DNA of 64,000 nt from Mycobacterium stomatepiae (GTDB lineage: Bacteria > Actinomycetota > Actinomycetes > Mycobacteriales > Mycobacteriaceae). Every line of letters starts with the position of its first letter. The stretch's first letter is position 1. The position numbers and the translations under genes are program-made. Positions 35,061 to 43,877 of the stretch are shown here, in pieces. The stretch spans positions 4,588,001 to 4,652,000 of the forward strand of contig NZ_AP022587.1 of NCBI RefSeq assembly GCF_010731715.1, written 5' to 3'. The notes below the pieces were generated by a model. The model was not told where the DNA came from. It did not search any database and was given only the letters and a program-made list of their open reading frames with translations.

Positions 35061-35158
35061 GAGTCGTCGCATACCCCATCGATCGTGGAAGAAACCAAAG
35101 ATGCGAATCGCTTGGGCCACAAAACAATAGATGTTACGAGATCTCGCCGCGCGGCAGA

Positions 35159-35599
35159 CTAGTGACGTGGTGGCAATTGCACGATCCGGACGAAGAAGTT
35201 GTCGATCTGGCGGATGGCGGCCATGTACTGGTCGAGGTCAACGGGCTTGGTGACATAGGCGCTGGCATGCAGGTTGTAGCTGTGCAAGACGTCTTCCTGC
35301 TCAGACGACGTGGTGAGGACGACGATCGGGATGTCTTGGAGATCAGGGTCCGACTTGACTTGTTGCAGAACCTGGCGGCCGTTGAACTTGGGCAGGTTGA
35401 GATCCAGCAAGATGAGATCGGGTCGCGGCGCCTCACTGAATTCGCCTCGGCGGTAGAGGAAATCCAGCCCTTCGGCGCCGTCACGGGCGACATGGAGCGT
35501 ATTGGCGATCTTGTGGTGCGCGAACGCTTCTCGCGTGATCAGCTCATCGCCAGGGTCGTCTTCGACGAGCAGTACGTCGATCGGATGAGGCGACGTCAT
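35159..35599 (-). CDS. Stand-alone response regulator (Rcp1-like receiver)
   Basis: A 146-aa receiver domain with no output domain: acidic pocket LLVEDDPGDELI, phospho-acceptor Asp66 in LILLDLNLPKFNG, Thr in VVLTTSSEQED, Lys in YVTKPVDLDQY. The insertion DGAEGLDFLYRRGEFSEAPRP is typical of the Rcp1 group that partners phytochrome-like kinases. No kinase is adjacent. It probably works with the RsbW-like ATPase downstream. Confidence 0.87.
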   Translation of the reverse strand: MTSPHPIDVLLVEDDPGDELITREAFAHHKIANTLHVARDGAEGLDFLYRRGEFSEAPRPDLILLDLNLPKFNGRQVLQQVKSDPDLQDIPIVVLTTSSEQEDVLHSYNLHASAYVTKPVDLDQYMAAIRQIDNFFVRIVQLPPRH

Positions 35600-35711
35600 C
35601 GGGGATCCACCTTCCGGACGAGCTGACGCTCGAAGAGCGCATCTTGAAAAGATGTGTTCCCCTTGGCAACACGCGTCAACCCGGCTGTGATAGATCTATC
35701 ATTACGTTAAC

Positions 35712-36173
35712 CTATTGTCCGGCAACAGTATCCATCGGCGGACCATTGCCGTGCCCAATACTGCGATGGGCCAGGCTGGTCGCCAGTGCCCTATCGCCTT
35801 GGACGGTCCCCACAATGTCGACGGGATCGTTGACCGTGAAATGTGAAGCGACGGTGTGGGATTTGCAGCCGCTATCGCTGATCACGGTGGTATCGGGGGT
35901 AAGTAAGTAGGTTTGGGTGTACCCGCTGGCACTACGTGCGGTAACCGAGTCGGCGGACACCGCGATCAGGACCCCCTCCTGACTCACCGGTCGCGGGGCC
36001 GACGCGGGTGCTGTCACGGCGATCACATGGTCAGGTACCGTTGGCTTTTCGGGATGGACCGCGAGTGTGGTGAAGCTCGCCGCACACAAGATCGAAATGG
36101 GAGCGGCGCCACTCACGAGTACTCGGCGTGGCCTGGCCGGCCCTTCCAGTCGGTGCTTGCCGCCCACGATCAA
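35712..36173 (-). CDS. Exported protein of unknown function
   Basis: A 153-aa protein with a basic N-terminus, one hydrophobic segment (about 18-38, VLVSGAAPISILCAASFTTLAV) that may be an anchor or signal, and a beta-rich domain (VSQEGVLIAVSADSVTARSASGYTQTYLLTPDTTV) that resembles small OB-like DUF5666 folds. Start not certain. No partner visible. Confidence 0.55.
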   Translation of the reverse strand: MIVGGKHRLEGPARPRRVLVSGAAPISILCAASFTTLAVHPEKPTVPDHVIAVTAPASAPRPVSQEGVLIAVSADSVTARSASGYTQTYLLTPDTTVISDSGCKSHTVASHFTVNDPVDIVGTVQGDRALATSLAHRSIGHGNGPPMDTVAGQ

Positions 36174-36290
36174 TCCTTCTTTCGCGGTACAGCGCCGACT
36201 GTTCTCGACACCTCCCGAGTCAGATCCGTTGAGTAGGGTGTTACCCGACGCGCCAAGCCGGTAAACCCACGCCGCGCTGACGAAGGCGGA

Positions 36291-36605
36291 TCAGCCGGCG
36301 TTGAGCGTCGGACAGTCCTGGTAGCGTGCGGCGTCGATGAATGCGTCGGCTCGCTCCGCGGCCTCATCCTCGTCCACCCCGGTCAGGTCCGAATTGTTGG
36401 CCTTCAAGGCCGTACCGACGATCTGCTGGCGGGTCCAGCCTTGCGCCAGGGCGGCGCATATCGTCTTTTCCGTCTGGTTTCGGTGGTTCGGCCAGTCGGG
36501 CAGGAAGTTGATCTGATCGGCGTGCGCCCGGGCGATTGTGTCGGGCAGCGCCGCCATGCCAATTAGCGGAATCATGAGAACGATTCCGGAAAGCAATTTG
36601 GTCAT
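36291..36605 (-). CDS. Secreted DUF732-family protein
   Basis: A 104-aa exported protein: signal peptide to about residue 29 (ARAHA), then a DUF732 domain with the conserved ICAALAQGWTRQQIVG and ADAFIDAARYQDCP, carrying two Cys likely disulfide-bonded. DUF732 proteins are common small secreted mycobacterial proteins of unknown role. Another DUF732-like domain is encoded by the divergent gene 335 bases away. Confidence 0.82.
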   Translation of the reverse strand: MTKLLSGIVLMIPLIGMAALPDTIARAHADQINFLPDWPNHRNQTEKTICAALAQGWTRQQIVGTALKANNSDLTGVDEDEAAERADAFIDAARYQDCPTLNAG

Positions 36606-36940
36606 GGCGCGGACCGTACGCGTGCTAACCGGGGGTTTGCTGTGCTGTCACTGTGTGGCTACCTTAGTTTTTTGCCAGAATCGGCACAGGAAAATGACAG
36701 CAGCCGTCATTGCACGTGTGAATGTCACTGCCCAAGAATGGCGTTCGGTTAAACAAGAATTCGTTTGTCGCGTTCTCTCGGTCGGCGCGAATGGCGCGGT
36801 TCGGGTGGCGTGCACCACAAGTTGCCGTGGTTCGGGTTCGATGCCGACATCCGTGGCATGGCCAGCCGAAACGTTGCCGGCACAGCCGGCGTCCACCCGT
36901 GGTGTTGACCGGGAGTTGCGACGCTCGCAAACTGGTTGAT
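36606..36940. other. Intergenic region between divergent DUF732 genes
   Basis: 335 bases with no supported gene. A + frame open from 36722 joins the downstream gene, but its translation is Arg/Pro-rich and unlike protein, so it is treated as leader and promoter DNA. Confidence 0.5.
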
Positions 36941-37744
36941 ATGCGCGACCGAGAGACCATCGACTCGGAATTGCGGCGCGCCGCCTTAAGGCGCCAATCG
37001 CTTCGCGAGCAGGGTCGGAAACCGTCGTCGCGAGAGGCCGACGAACTACTCGACGAGCTCCTGGCGCACAGCTCGGATGCGTCCTACGCCGCCCCGGTGA
37101 CGACGCGCGAAAGTGATCTGTTTGTCCCCGACGCGTGGTTGTTGCAAGAGCGCACCACCAAGACAAAGCCCCGTCGGCGTAAGGGTGCGCTGCGCCGCGT
37201 TGGGCTCCTTGCGGCGTTGCCGCTATCCCTGATTGCGATCGTCGCCGCGGCGGTGGTGATGTTGGCGGTGCACCACGAGAGTTCGACGGCGATGCAGCCG
37301 GAAGCGCAGCCGACGGAGACTCCGCCATCGGGCGCGCCGGCCAAGCCGTTGGCGCCGCAAGTCCCGGCGCCGCGTATCGACGTTGCCGACGCGGCGCTCG
37401 TCGACGTATTGAAGCACGAGGGTGTGCCGGTTCCCAGTCAGGAGTATGTGACGGCACAGGGACACGCGGTCTGTGACTTTCTGGCCCAGCAACGCAGTTT
37501 CTCGGATGCAGTCGGGTTCGTGCAGCGATCGTCGATTTGGGATGCCAACCAGAGCACCGAGGTCGCCGCGGGTGCCATCGTCGCGTACTGCCCCCAATCT
37601 CGACCCGCCGTCGCGGACCCGATGCAGCCGGCCTATCAGAACACTCTCTCTGATCTGCAGGCGATCGAAGGGAAACTGCAAGGCATCCAAGACGATCTGC
37701 ACGGTATTCAGGGTGGCCTGGACGGCCTGCCGGGCCACCCGTGA
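36941..37744 (+). CDS. Membrane protein with C-terminal DUF732-like domain
   Basis: 267 aa from ATG 36941. Charged N-terminal helices (about 1-80), one membrane helix (about 88-108, GLLAALPLSLIAIVAAAVVML), a Pro-rich linker, a DUF732-like domain at about 145-225 (VLKHEGVPVPSQEY, AVCDFLAQQRSFSDAVGFVQ, AIVAYCPQ) and a short C-terminal helix with repeated LxGIQ. Topology places the domain outside. Function unknown. Confidence 0.75.
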   Translation: MRDRETIDSELRRAALRRQSLREQGRKPSSREADELLDELLAHSSDASYAAPVTTRESDLFVPDAWLLQERTTKTKPRRRKGALRRVGLLAALPLSLIAIVAAAVVMLAVHHESSTAMQPEAQPTETPPSGAPAKPLAPQVPAPRIDVADAALVDVLKHEGVPVPSQEYVTAQGHAVCDFLAQQRSFSDAVGFVQRSSIWDANQSTEVAAGAIVAYCPQSRPAVADPMQPAYQNTLSDLQAIEGKLQGIQDDLHGIQGGLDGLPGHP

Positions 37745-37770
37745 ACCGGGTCGCCACGCCACATGTTGTC

Positions 37771-37845
37771 TGGAGCCCCCTGTCAGGATTGAACTGACGA
37801 CCTTTCGCTTACAAGGCGAGTGCTCTACCACTGAGCTAAGGAGGC
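37771..37845 (-). tRNA. tRNA-Thr (anticodon TGT)
   Basis: Reading the minus strand, the gene runs from GCCTCCT to the 3' CCA (encoded, TGG on the plus strand at 37771). The acceptor stem pairs GCCTCCT with AGGGGGC, the D arm is GCTC-AGTGGTA-GAGC, the anticodon loop is CTTGTAA, and the T arm contains GTTCAATC. The outermost anticodon-stem pair is a C-A mismatch. A tRNA-Thr lies next to Rv0756c in Mtb as well. Confidence 0.95.
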
Positions 37846-37874
37846 CGGGGTAAACCGGCTGCAAGCTTAGCGGT

Positions 37875-38600
37875 TCAGGAGTCGCTCTCGATGATGCGCT
37901 GAGAGGGCACCGGGCGTGACACCGGGCGGCGTGCGGGCCGGCGCCCGGGCAGCGGGATGCGCTCGGCGATATTGCTCAGCGGGTTGACGACCATGGTTAG
38001 CGCGCTGACGGCGTCCTGCAGCGTGGAGATGGCGGGCTCGAGCGCCTCCATCCCGGGCGTCAACCGGGCGAGGGTGTCGGCGACGTCGGCGAGCTGGTCC
38101 AGCGGACCGTGTTTGGCGGTCAGCTTGTCGATCAGGCCGCCCTCGGACAGCAGCCGGTCGGCCAGCCCGTCCTCGGACAGCACCCGTTCGATCAACCCGT
38201 CTTCCGACAGCAGCTGATCGGCCAGCCCGCCGGGCTGCAGCGCGCGGTGTAGGCCGCCGCCCTCCGCGGTCAGGCGGTCGACCAGGCCTTCCTCCGACAT
38301 CAGCAGGTCGACCACGCCGCCCGGACGCAGCAACCGGTCCAGCGGGCCGTCGGGCGCCATCGCGCGTCCCAGCGGTGCATCTTCATCCATCATTCGGGCC
38401 AGCCGGTTGGCTCGGGTGATCGCATCGTCGAGCCCGAGCATGGACGTCATGGCGTTCGTGCCTCGGGTTCCACCCTCCCCGAGCGACCGCTTCGCCACCC
38501 CCACGGCCGCGCTGGCGAGGGTCAGGCTCGCCTCCGCGGCGGCAAGGCCGACCCGCGCGGGCACGGTCGCGGCGGAGACGATGCTCTTGGCGAGATCCAT
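37875..38600 (-). CDS. Repeat protein of unknown function (Rv0756c-like)
   Basis: A 241-aa protein with no signal peptide. The N-terminus is Ala/Val-rich (AATVPARVGLAAAEASLTLASAAVG). Residues about 80-170 hold some eight short repeats around the pattern [S/P]-E/D-G-L-x-D-R-L-L (SEEGLVDRLTAEG, SEDGLADRLLSEG), which would make amphipathic helices. The C-terminus is basic and Pro-rich. It lies next to the tRNA-Thr and divergently from phoP, as Rv0756c does in Mtb. Function unknown. Confidence 0.75.
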   Translation of the reverse strand: MDLAKSIVSAATVPARVGLAAAEASLTLASAAVGVAKRSLGEGGTRGTNAMTSMLGLDDAITRANRLARMMDEDAPLGRAMAPDGPLDRLLRPGGVVDLLMSEEGLVDRLTAEGGGLHRALQPGGLADQLLSEDGLIERVLSEDGLADRLLSEGGLIDKLTAKHGPLDQLADVADTLARLTPGMEALEPAISTLQDAVSALTMVVNPLSNIAERIPLPGRRPARRPVSRPVPSQRIIESDS

Positions 38601-38717
38601 GGTCCGAGTTTAGGCACGACGCGCGCTCAAAAACCGGGTACCGGTCCAAGCCGATGCGATGATTCTTGGCAGACTATTAGCAGAACCTTGTCACCGAGCT
38701 AGCAGAGAATACACAGG

Positions 38718-38737
38718 AACTGTCAAGGCAACTCTCA
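38718..38737. promoter_or_regulatory. Direct repeats upstream of phoP
   Basis: AACTGTCA and AACTCTCA start 12 bases apart, and TAGCAGA occurs at 38678-38684 and 38700-38706, exactly 22 bases apart. PhoP binds tandem direct repeats, including at its own promoter in Mtb, so these are candidates for autoregulation; the fit to the exact consensus is loose. Confidence 0.3.
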
Positions 38738-38758
38738 GTTGGGAATGGAACGGACCAG

Positions 38759-39478
38759 ATGACAGCGGTACCCCACGTCGACACTAAACCGGAAGCGCGA
38801 GTCCTCGTTGTTGACGACGAAGTCAATATCGTCGAGTTGCTCTCCGTAAGTCTCAAGTTCCAGGGATTCGAGGTTGCCACCGCGACCAACGGTGCCCAGG
38901 CGCTGGACCGTGCGCGTGAGGCGCGGCCCGACGCGGTGATCCTCGACGTGATGATGCCCGGGATGGACGGCTTCGGGGTGCTGCGCCGGCTACGCGCCGA
39001 CGGCATCGATGCGCCGGCGCTGTTCCTGACGGCTCGCGATTCCTTGCAGGACAAGATCGCGGGCCTGACCCTGGGCGGCGACGACTACGTGACCAAGCCG
39101 TTCAGTCTGGAGGAGGTCGTCGCCCGGCTGCGGGTGATCCTGCGACGTGCCGGTAAGGGAACCGTCGAGAAGCCGAACGCTCGATTGACTTTCGCCGACA
39201 TCGAGCTCGACGAGGAAACCCACGAAGTATGGAAGGCCGGCGAACCGGTGTCGTTGTCGCCGACCGAATTCACATTGTTGCGCTATTTCGTGATCAACGC
39301 CGGCACGGTGCTGAGCAAGCCGAAAATCCTTGACCACGTTTGGCGCTACGACTTCGGCGGCGACGTGAATGTCGTCGAGTCCTACGTGTCTTATCTGCGG
39401 CGAAAGATCGATACCGGCGAGAAGCGGCTGCTGCATACCCTGCGCGGGGTGGGCTATGTGCTGCGGGAGCCGCGCTGA
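38759..39478 (+). CDS. phoP: Two-component response regulator PhoP
   Basis: A 239-aa OmpR-family regulator nearly identical to Mtb PhoP (Rv0757), which controls cell-wall lipids (sulfolipid, acyltrehaloses), ESX-1 secretion and pH response. Receiver domain at 14-128 with Asp63 in VILDVMMPGMDG; DNA-binding winged helix at about 143-237 (SPTEFTLLRYFVINAG, VESYVSYLRRKID). The N-terminus is 8 residues shorter than annotated Mtb PhoP; ATG 38759 is the only good start. phoR follows after 35 bases. Confidence 0.97.
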   Translation: MTAVPHVDTKPEARVLVVDDEVNIVELLSVSLKFQGFEVATATNGAQALDRAREARPDAVILDVMMPGMDGFGVLRRLRADGIDAPALFLTARDSLQDKIAGLTLGGDDYVTKPFSLEEVVARLRVILRRAGKGTVEKPNARLTFADIELDEETHEVWKAGEPVSLSPTEFTLLRYFVINAGTVLSKPKILDHVWRYDFGGDVNVVESYVSYLRRKIDTGEKRLLHTLRGVGYVLREPR

Positions 39479-39513
39479 GCACGCGCTCGGCCATTCAGCG
39501 AAAGTAGCAATCG

Positions 39514-40977
39514 GTGGCGAAGAAGACGGAACCGGCCACACACGTTCGGCGTGGATTGCCCCTCCGGGTGGGCCTGGTCGCGGCAACCCTGGTTTTGGTG
39601 GCGTGCGGTCTAGCGGCCTCGGGCGTCATGGTCACGTCGATCCTGCGGCACAGTCTGGTCAGCCGCATCGACCAGACGCTGCTCGAGGCGTCGCGCGGCT
39701 GGGCGCTGGCACCACGACGGCAATTGACGGAGACCTCCTTCGAAGGCCCGGACCCGGGCCGGCCCCCGTCGAAGTACTACGTGCGCGGTGTCGGCACCGA
39801 CGGCAAACCGTTCACGGCCATCAATGACCGCAATGCCGAACCGGCATTGCCGCCCAACAACGACGTCGGCCCCAACCCGACGACGCTGCCCTCGGTCAAC
39901 GGCTCGGATATTCAGTGGCGCGCGGTCTCAGTGCGGGGGCCCAACGGCCTGACCACCGTCGCGATCGACCTGTCGGACGTCGACCACACGGTGCGGTCCC
40001 TGGTGTGGCTGCAGTTCGGGATCGGAGTGGCGGTGCTGGCCGTGGTCGGGATCGCCGGCTTCGCGGTGGTGCACCGCAGCCTGCGGCCGCTGCTCGAGGT
40101 CGAGCAAACGGCCGCCGCGATCGCCGCTGGACAACTGGATCGTCGTGTGCCAGAACGTGATCCGAGAACCGAGGTGGGCCGGCTTTCGTTGGCGCTCAAC
40201 GGAATGCTCACCCAGATTCAGCAAGCGGTGGCGTCCTCGGAGTCCTCGGCCGAGAAGGCCCGCGGCTCGGAGGACCGGATGCGGCGGTTCATCACCGACG
40301 CCAGCCACGAACTGCGCACCCCGCTGACGACGATTCGTGGTTTCGCGGAGTTGTACCGGCAGGGCGCGGCCCGCGACGTGGCCATGTTGCTGTCGCGCAT
40401 CGAGAGCGAATCCAGCCGAATGGGACTGCTGGTCGACGATCTGCTGTTGATGGCACGGCTGGATGTCGCGCGGCCGTTGGAACACCATCGCGTCGACTTG
40501 CTGGCGCTGGCCAGCGATGCCGTACACGACGGGCGGGCGATCGACCCCAAGCGCACGATCAGCCTGGAAGTCTTCGACGGTCCCGGCACCCCCGAGGTGA
40601 TCGGTGACGAGCCCCGCATCCGTCAGGTGCTGAGCAACCTCGTCGCGAATGCTGTGCAGCACACGCCGTCTAGTGCCGACGTCATCATCCGGGTCGGCAC
40701 CGACGGCGACGACGCGGTGCTCGAGATCGCGGACCAGGGTCCGGGCATGACACAGGAGGATGCGTCGCGGGTGTTCGAGCGGTTCTACCGAACCGATTCC
40801 TCGCGGGCCCGAGCCAGCGGCGGAACCGGATTGGGGCTGTCGATCGTCAGCTCGCTCGTGCAGGCGCATGGTGGCACGGTCACCGTGCAAACCGCGCCCG
40901 GCAAGGGGTGCTGCTTCCGTGTCACCCTGCCGCGCGTCAGCGATGTGCCCACACCGGAGCCGGCTCAGGTCAGCTGA
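39514..40977 (+). CDS. phoR: Two-component sensor kinase PhoR
   Basis: A 487-aa membrane kinase, partner of PhoP. TM1 at about 18-42, extracytoplasmic loop at 43-163, TM2 at about 164-186, HAMP, phospho-acceptor His265 in [15 protein letters not shown] domain with [11 protein letters not shown] and [14 protein letters not shown]. Start is GTG 39514. The last 13 bases overlap the converging HIT-family gene. Orthologue of Mtb Rv0758. Confidence 0.96.
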   Translation: MAKKTEPATHVRRGLPLRVGLVAATLVLVACGLAASGVMVTSILRHSLVSRIDQTLLEASRGWALAPRRQLTETSFEGPDPGRPPSKYYVRGVGTDGKPFTAINDRNAEPALPPNNDVGPNPTTLPSVNGSDIQWRAVSVRGPNGLTTVAIDLSDVDHTVRSLVWLQFGIGVAVLAVVGIAGFAVVHRSLRPLLEVEQTAAAIAAGQLDRRVPERDPRTEVGRLSLALNGMLTQIQQAVASSESSAEKARGSEDRMRRFITDASHELRTPLTTIRGFAELYRQGAARDVAMLLSRIESESSRMGLLVDDLLLMARLDVARPLEHHRVDLLALASDAVHDGRAIDPKRTISLEVFDGPGTPEVIGDEPRIRQVLSNLVANAVQHTPSSADVIIRVGTDGDDAVLEIADQGPGMTQEDASRVFERFYRTDSSRARASGGTGLGLSIVSSLVQAHGGTVTVQTAPGKGCCFRVTLPRVSDVPTPEPAQVS

Positions 40978-41369
40978 GCCAGGGCCGCCTTGATCCGTTC
41001 TTGCGCCTGATCGAGCGACTCCGCCGACGGGTTACGGTCGACGTTGGCGAAGCCGAAGTCGCTGAGGCTGCGGGTGGGGAACACGTGCACGTGCAGGTGC
41101 GGCACTTCCAGCCCTGCGATGATCAGCCCGGCACGCTCGGCCCGGAGCGCCTTGCACACGGCCTTGCCGATCAGCTGGCTCACCGACATCACGCGCGCGA
41201 ACGCGCCCTCCTCGACGGCCTGCCACTGATCGATCTCGGCGCGCGGCACCACCAGCGTGTGCCCTTGTGTCATCGGCTCAATCGTCAGGAACGCGACGAC
41301 GTCGTCGTCCTCGTAGACGAACCTGCCGGGTAGTTCACGGTTGATGATCTTGGTGAAGATCGAGGCCAT
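40965..41369 (-). CDS. HIT-family nucleotide-binding protein
   Basis: About 134 aa from ATG 41369 (ATG 41381 also possible). HIT fold with the histidine triad HLHVHVF and [19 protein letters not shown] proteins hydrolyse nucleotide phosphoramidates or dinucleoside polyphosphates. Orthologue of Mtb Rv0759c; its stop overlaps the end of phoR on the other strand. Confidence 0.9.
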   Translation of the reverse strand: MASIFTKIINRELPGRFVYEDDDVVAFLTIEPMTQGHTLVVPRAEIDQWQAVEEGAFARVMSVSQLIGKAVCKALRAERAGLIIAGLEVPHLHVHVFPTRSLSDFGFANVDRNPSAESLDQAQERIKAALAQLT

Positions 41370-41401
41370 GGCCCCCAGCATAGGGGGCCGATTCGCCCGG
41401 G

Positions 41402-41818
41402 TTACTGCTGGCCGAACTCCATCACCTCGAGGTTCCAGTACCCACGCATGTTGGTGATCAGCCCGGCCTCGTTGACCTTGTAGGTGAACACGCCCCGCAC
41501 CTTGCTGGTCATGCCGCCTTCAAACTTGCTCTGCAGCACCAGAATATGAGCGATCTCGTCCGGCGAGCTGGACGGGAAGGTCTCCTCGCACGTGATGGTC
41601 AGCTGGTTCTGGGCGATGTTGTTGTCGAAGAACTCGCCGACCGCCGCCTTGCCGCGCACACCGGTGCCGTCGGGATTGGTGACGGACTTGCCGATCGGAT
41701 CCTCGATGACCACATCGTCGGTCATCAGCGCCAGCCAGCCGTCCCGGTCCTTGCCCTGGGCGCAGCGCCACGACGACTGCGACGCCGTCAGCGCCGGGGA
41801 TTGGGTGGTTTGGGTCAT
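41402..41818 (-). CDS. SnoaL/ketosteroid-isomerase-like protein (Rv0760c-like)
   Basis: A 138-aa NTF2-fold protein, start ATG 41818 (GGAGAACACC upstream). The pocket residues seen in Mtb Rv0760c, which binds steroids, lie in the region [10 protein letters not shown] and FFDNNIAQ. Delta5-3-ketosteroid isomerases share the fold, but activity is not certain. Sits with sterol-type genes adhB, cyp51 and cyp123. Confidence 0.85.
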   Translation of the reverse strand: MTQTTQSPALTASQSSWRCAQGKDRDGWLALMTDDVVIEDPIGKSVTNPDGTGVRGKAAVGEFFDNNIAQNQLTITCEETFPSSSPDEIAHILVLQSKFEGGMTSKVRGVFTYKVNEAGLITNMRGYWNLEVMEFGQQ

Positions 41819-41834
41819 CGGTGTTCTCCAATCT

Positions 41835-43868
41835 CTAGATCGCACACGCGGCGCGTGCGCCTTCCTCGGTTGCCTTGCGAATAAGCCCCAGGCCGCTGCG
41901 ATCGCCGGCGGCATGAACGTCGGCCCGGGGCAGGGCGGCCTTCAGCTCGTCGAACAGTGCGGTGTCGGGTTCGACCGATCCGGCGATCACGACGCTGTCG
42001 GCGGGCAATTGCCGAGCGTTCCCGCCGGCGGGTATGAACGCGACGCCCTCGGTCGTGATGCGATCGACGGCCGCGCGGACGTGCACGGTGGCCCCGAGGC
42101 GGTCGAGTCGATCCATGTGTTCGGTCTTGCGTTTGTTGCCCACTTCCGGAGCGATTTCGTTGCCCGGTTCGAGGATCGACACCAGCCGGCCCCGGCTTGC
42201 CAGAAACTCGGCCAGTTCCAGCGCGACCAGGTCGCCGCCGATGATGACGACCCGCCGGCCGACCGGCATCCAGGCGCGCGTGGCAAGGCGCACGGCCGCC
42301 GGAAGCAGCAGCCGTTGTCGCCAGCCGGCCAGCATCGCGGCACCCAGCCGCTGCCAGGCCGGATCGGTGGATTCGGCGTGGCCGCCGAGCAACTCACGCA
42401 ATCCGGGGCCAGTGTGCACGTGCGGCAGGTCGGCTCCCCGAATTGCCGGCACCGCGACATGGCCTCCCGTGGCCACCACCACCGCGTCGGGTGCATGCGC
42501 GACGATGTCGTCGGCCGAAACAGAATGGCCCAGATGTACTTTGGTGGTGCTGAGCTTGATCTCGTCGCGCAGATACCGCAGGAACGGCTGGTTCTCGGGA
42601 TGCAGCACGGACGCCCAGCGCAGCGCGCCGCCGAGTTGGCCGGCCCGTTCGAACAGCGTGACACGGTGGCCTCGTTCGGCGGCCACCCGGGCGGCCTCCA
42701 AACCGGCCGGCCCGCCGCCGATCACCACGACGCGCTTGGCGCGACCTGTGCGGGGTGCGGCGAGCTCCCGCTCCTTGCCGGTGCGGGGGTTGACGGCGCA
42801 GTCGACCGAGAAGCGCTGTTCCATTGCGTCGATACAGTTTTCGCAAGAGATGCATTTTCGGACGCGGTGCGACTGGCCGGTCCACAGTTTGTGCGGCAGC
42901 TCGGGGTCGGCCAGCAGCGGGCGTCCCATCGCGATGAAGTCCGCTCGCCCGTCGGCCAGGATCCGTTCGGTCCGGACGGGATCGTGGATGCGGCCGACGG
43001 CGATCACCGGCACGTCGACCACCTGCTTGACGGCCGCGGCGGCGCCGACGTTGAGTTCGTCGCCGTCGTCGGCGGCGTTGACCATGCCCGTGACGAGCCG
43101 GTCGATCACCCCGCCGCTGACGTGGAAGGCGTTCACGCCGGCCGAGACGAGTTCGGGTGCCATCCTGGCGGTTTCGTAGATCGGCCGTCCCCCGGCGACT
43201 CGCTCGTAACCGGAGATGCGCAGCGTGATCGGTAGCGCGTCGCCGACCTCGGACCGGATGGCCGCCAGCGCCTCGAGCAACACTTGTACCCGGCCGTGCG
43301 GCTTGTCGCCCCGGTAGTCGTCGGTACGCCGATTACGTTGTGGGGCAAGGAAAGAACCCAACAGCATGTAGCCGTGCGCGGCGTGCAGTTCGATGCCGTC
43401 GTAGCCCGCGTCGGCGGCGCGGCGCACCGCCGCCTTGAACAAGTCGAAGATCGCGCAGAGCTGCTGCTTGCTGATCTCGATGGACGGGCGGCCGGTGAGA
43501 TACGACGGGATGACCGAAGGCCCCAGCGATTCGACCCCGAAGATCTCTGGCCCCAGGCCGTCCGGGCCGGCGTGCACAATCTGCGGCTGGATCTTGGCAC
43601 CGTGCTCGTGCACGACCTCCACCAGCGCCCGATGGGCGTCGACCGCCTCGTCGGTACCCAGGTGCAGGCCGCCGGGGGTCTCCGGGTGATGATGGTCAAT
43701 CCCGGTGGCACCTAATGTGATCAGCCCGACCCCGCCACGCGCACGCGCGGCGAAATAGTCGCGGGTGCGCGCCGACGGCAGCCCGTCCGGCGTGCCGTAC
43801 ATGGTCTCCATCGGAGACATGACGACGCGGTTGCGCACCCTCATGGCGCCGATTCGCCCCGGCGCCAT
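41835..43868 (-). CDS. Old-yellow-enzyme-type NADH oxidase / 2,4-dienoyl-CoA reductase-like oxidoreductase
   Basis: A 677-aa multidomain enzyme. N-terminal FMN TIM barrel (to about 340) with ELHAAHGYMLLGSFLAPQRNRRTD and MGRPLLADPEL; a [4Fe-4S] cluster motif CISCENC followed by a Cys in VDCAVNP; C-terminal FAD/NADH domains with VVVIGGGPAGLEAARVAAE and VVIIGGDLVALELAEFL. Architecture of FadH, trimethylamine dehydrogenase and BaiC/H reductases. The start is unusual: a 17-bp inverted repeat covers the ATG, and a possible one-base insertion hides a longer N-terminus (reading FPH then LMAPGRIG). Not present between Rv0760c and adhB in Mtb. Confidence 0.85.
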   Translation of the reverse strand: MAPGRIGAMRVRNRVVMSPMETMYGTPDGLPSARTRDYFAARARGGVGLITLGATGIDHHHPETPGGLHLGTDEAVDAHRALVEVVHEHGAKIQPQIVHAGPDGLGPEIFGVESLGPSVIPSYLTGRPSIEISKQQLCAIFDLFKAAVRRAADAGYDGIELHAAHGYMLLGSFLAPQRNRRTDDYRGDKPHGRVQVLLEALAAIRSEVGDALPITLRISGYERVAGGRPIYETARMAPELVSAGVNAFHVSGGVIDRLVTGMVNAADDGDELNVGAAAAVKQVVDVPVIAVGRIHDPVRTERILADGRADFIAMGRPLLADPELPHKLWTGQSHRVRKCISCENCIDAMEQRFSVDCAVNPRTGKERELAAPRTGRAKRVVVIGGGPAGLEAARVAAERGHRVTLFERAGQLGGALRWASVLHPENQPFLRYLRDEIKLSTTKVHLGHSVSADDIVAHAPDAVVVATGGHVAVPAIRGADLPHVHTGPGLRELLGGHAESTDPAWQRLGAAMLAGWRQRLLLPAAVRLATRAWMPVGRRVVIIGGDLVALELAEFLASRGRLVSILEPGNEIAPEVGNKRKTEHMDRLDRLGATVHVRAAVDRITTEGVAFIPAGGNARQLPADSVVIAGSVEPDTALFDELKAALPRADVHAAGDRSGLGLIRKATEEGARAACAI

Positions 43869-43877
43869 GAGGGTGCG
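43834..43877. repeat. Perfect 17-bp inverted repeat over a start codon
   Basis: CGCACCCTCATGGCGCC at 43834-43850 is the exact reverse complement of 43861-43877, with a 10-base loop. The start ATG of the oxidoreductase (43868-43866 on the minus strand) lies in one arm. Confidence 0.9.

Noticed and set aside
36722..36940. N-terminal extension of the DUF732-like membrane protein
   Set aside because: The translation is Arg/Pro/Cys-rich and unlike protein; ATG 36941 gives a better N-terminus.
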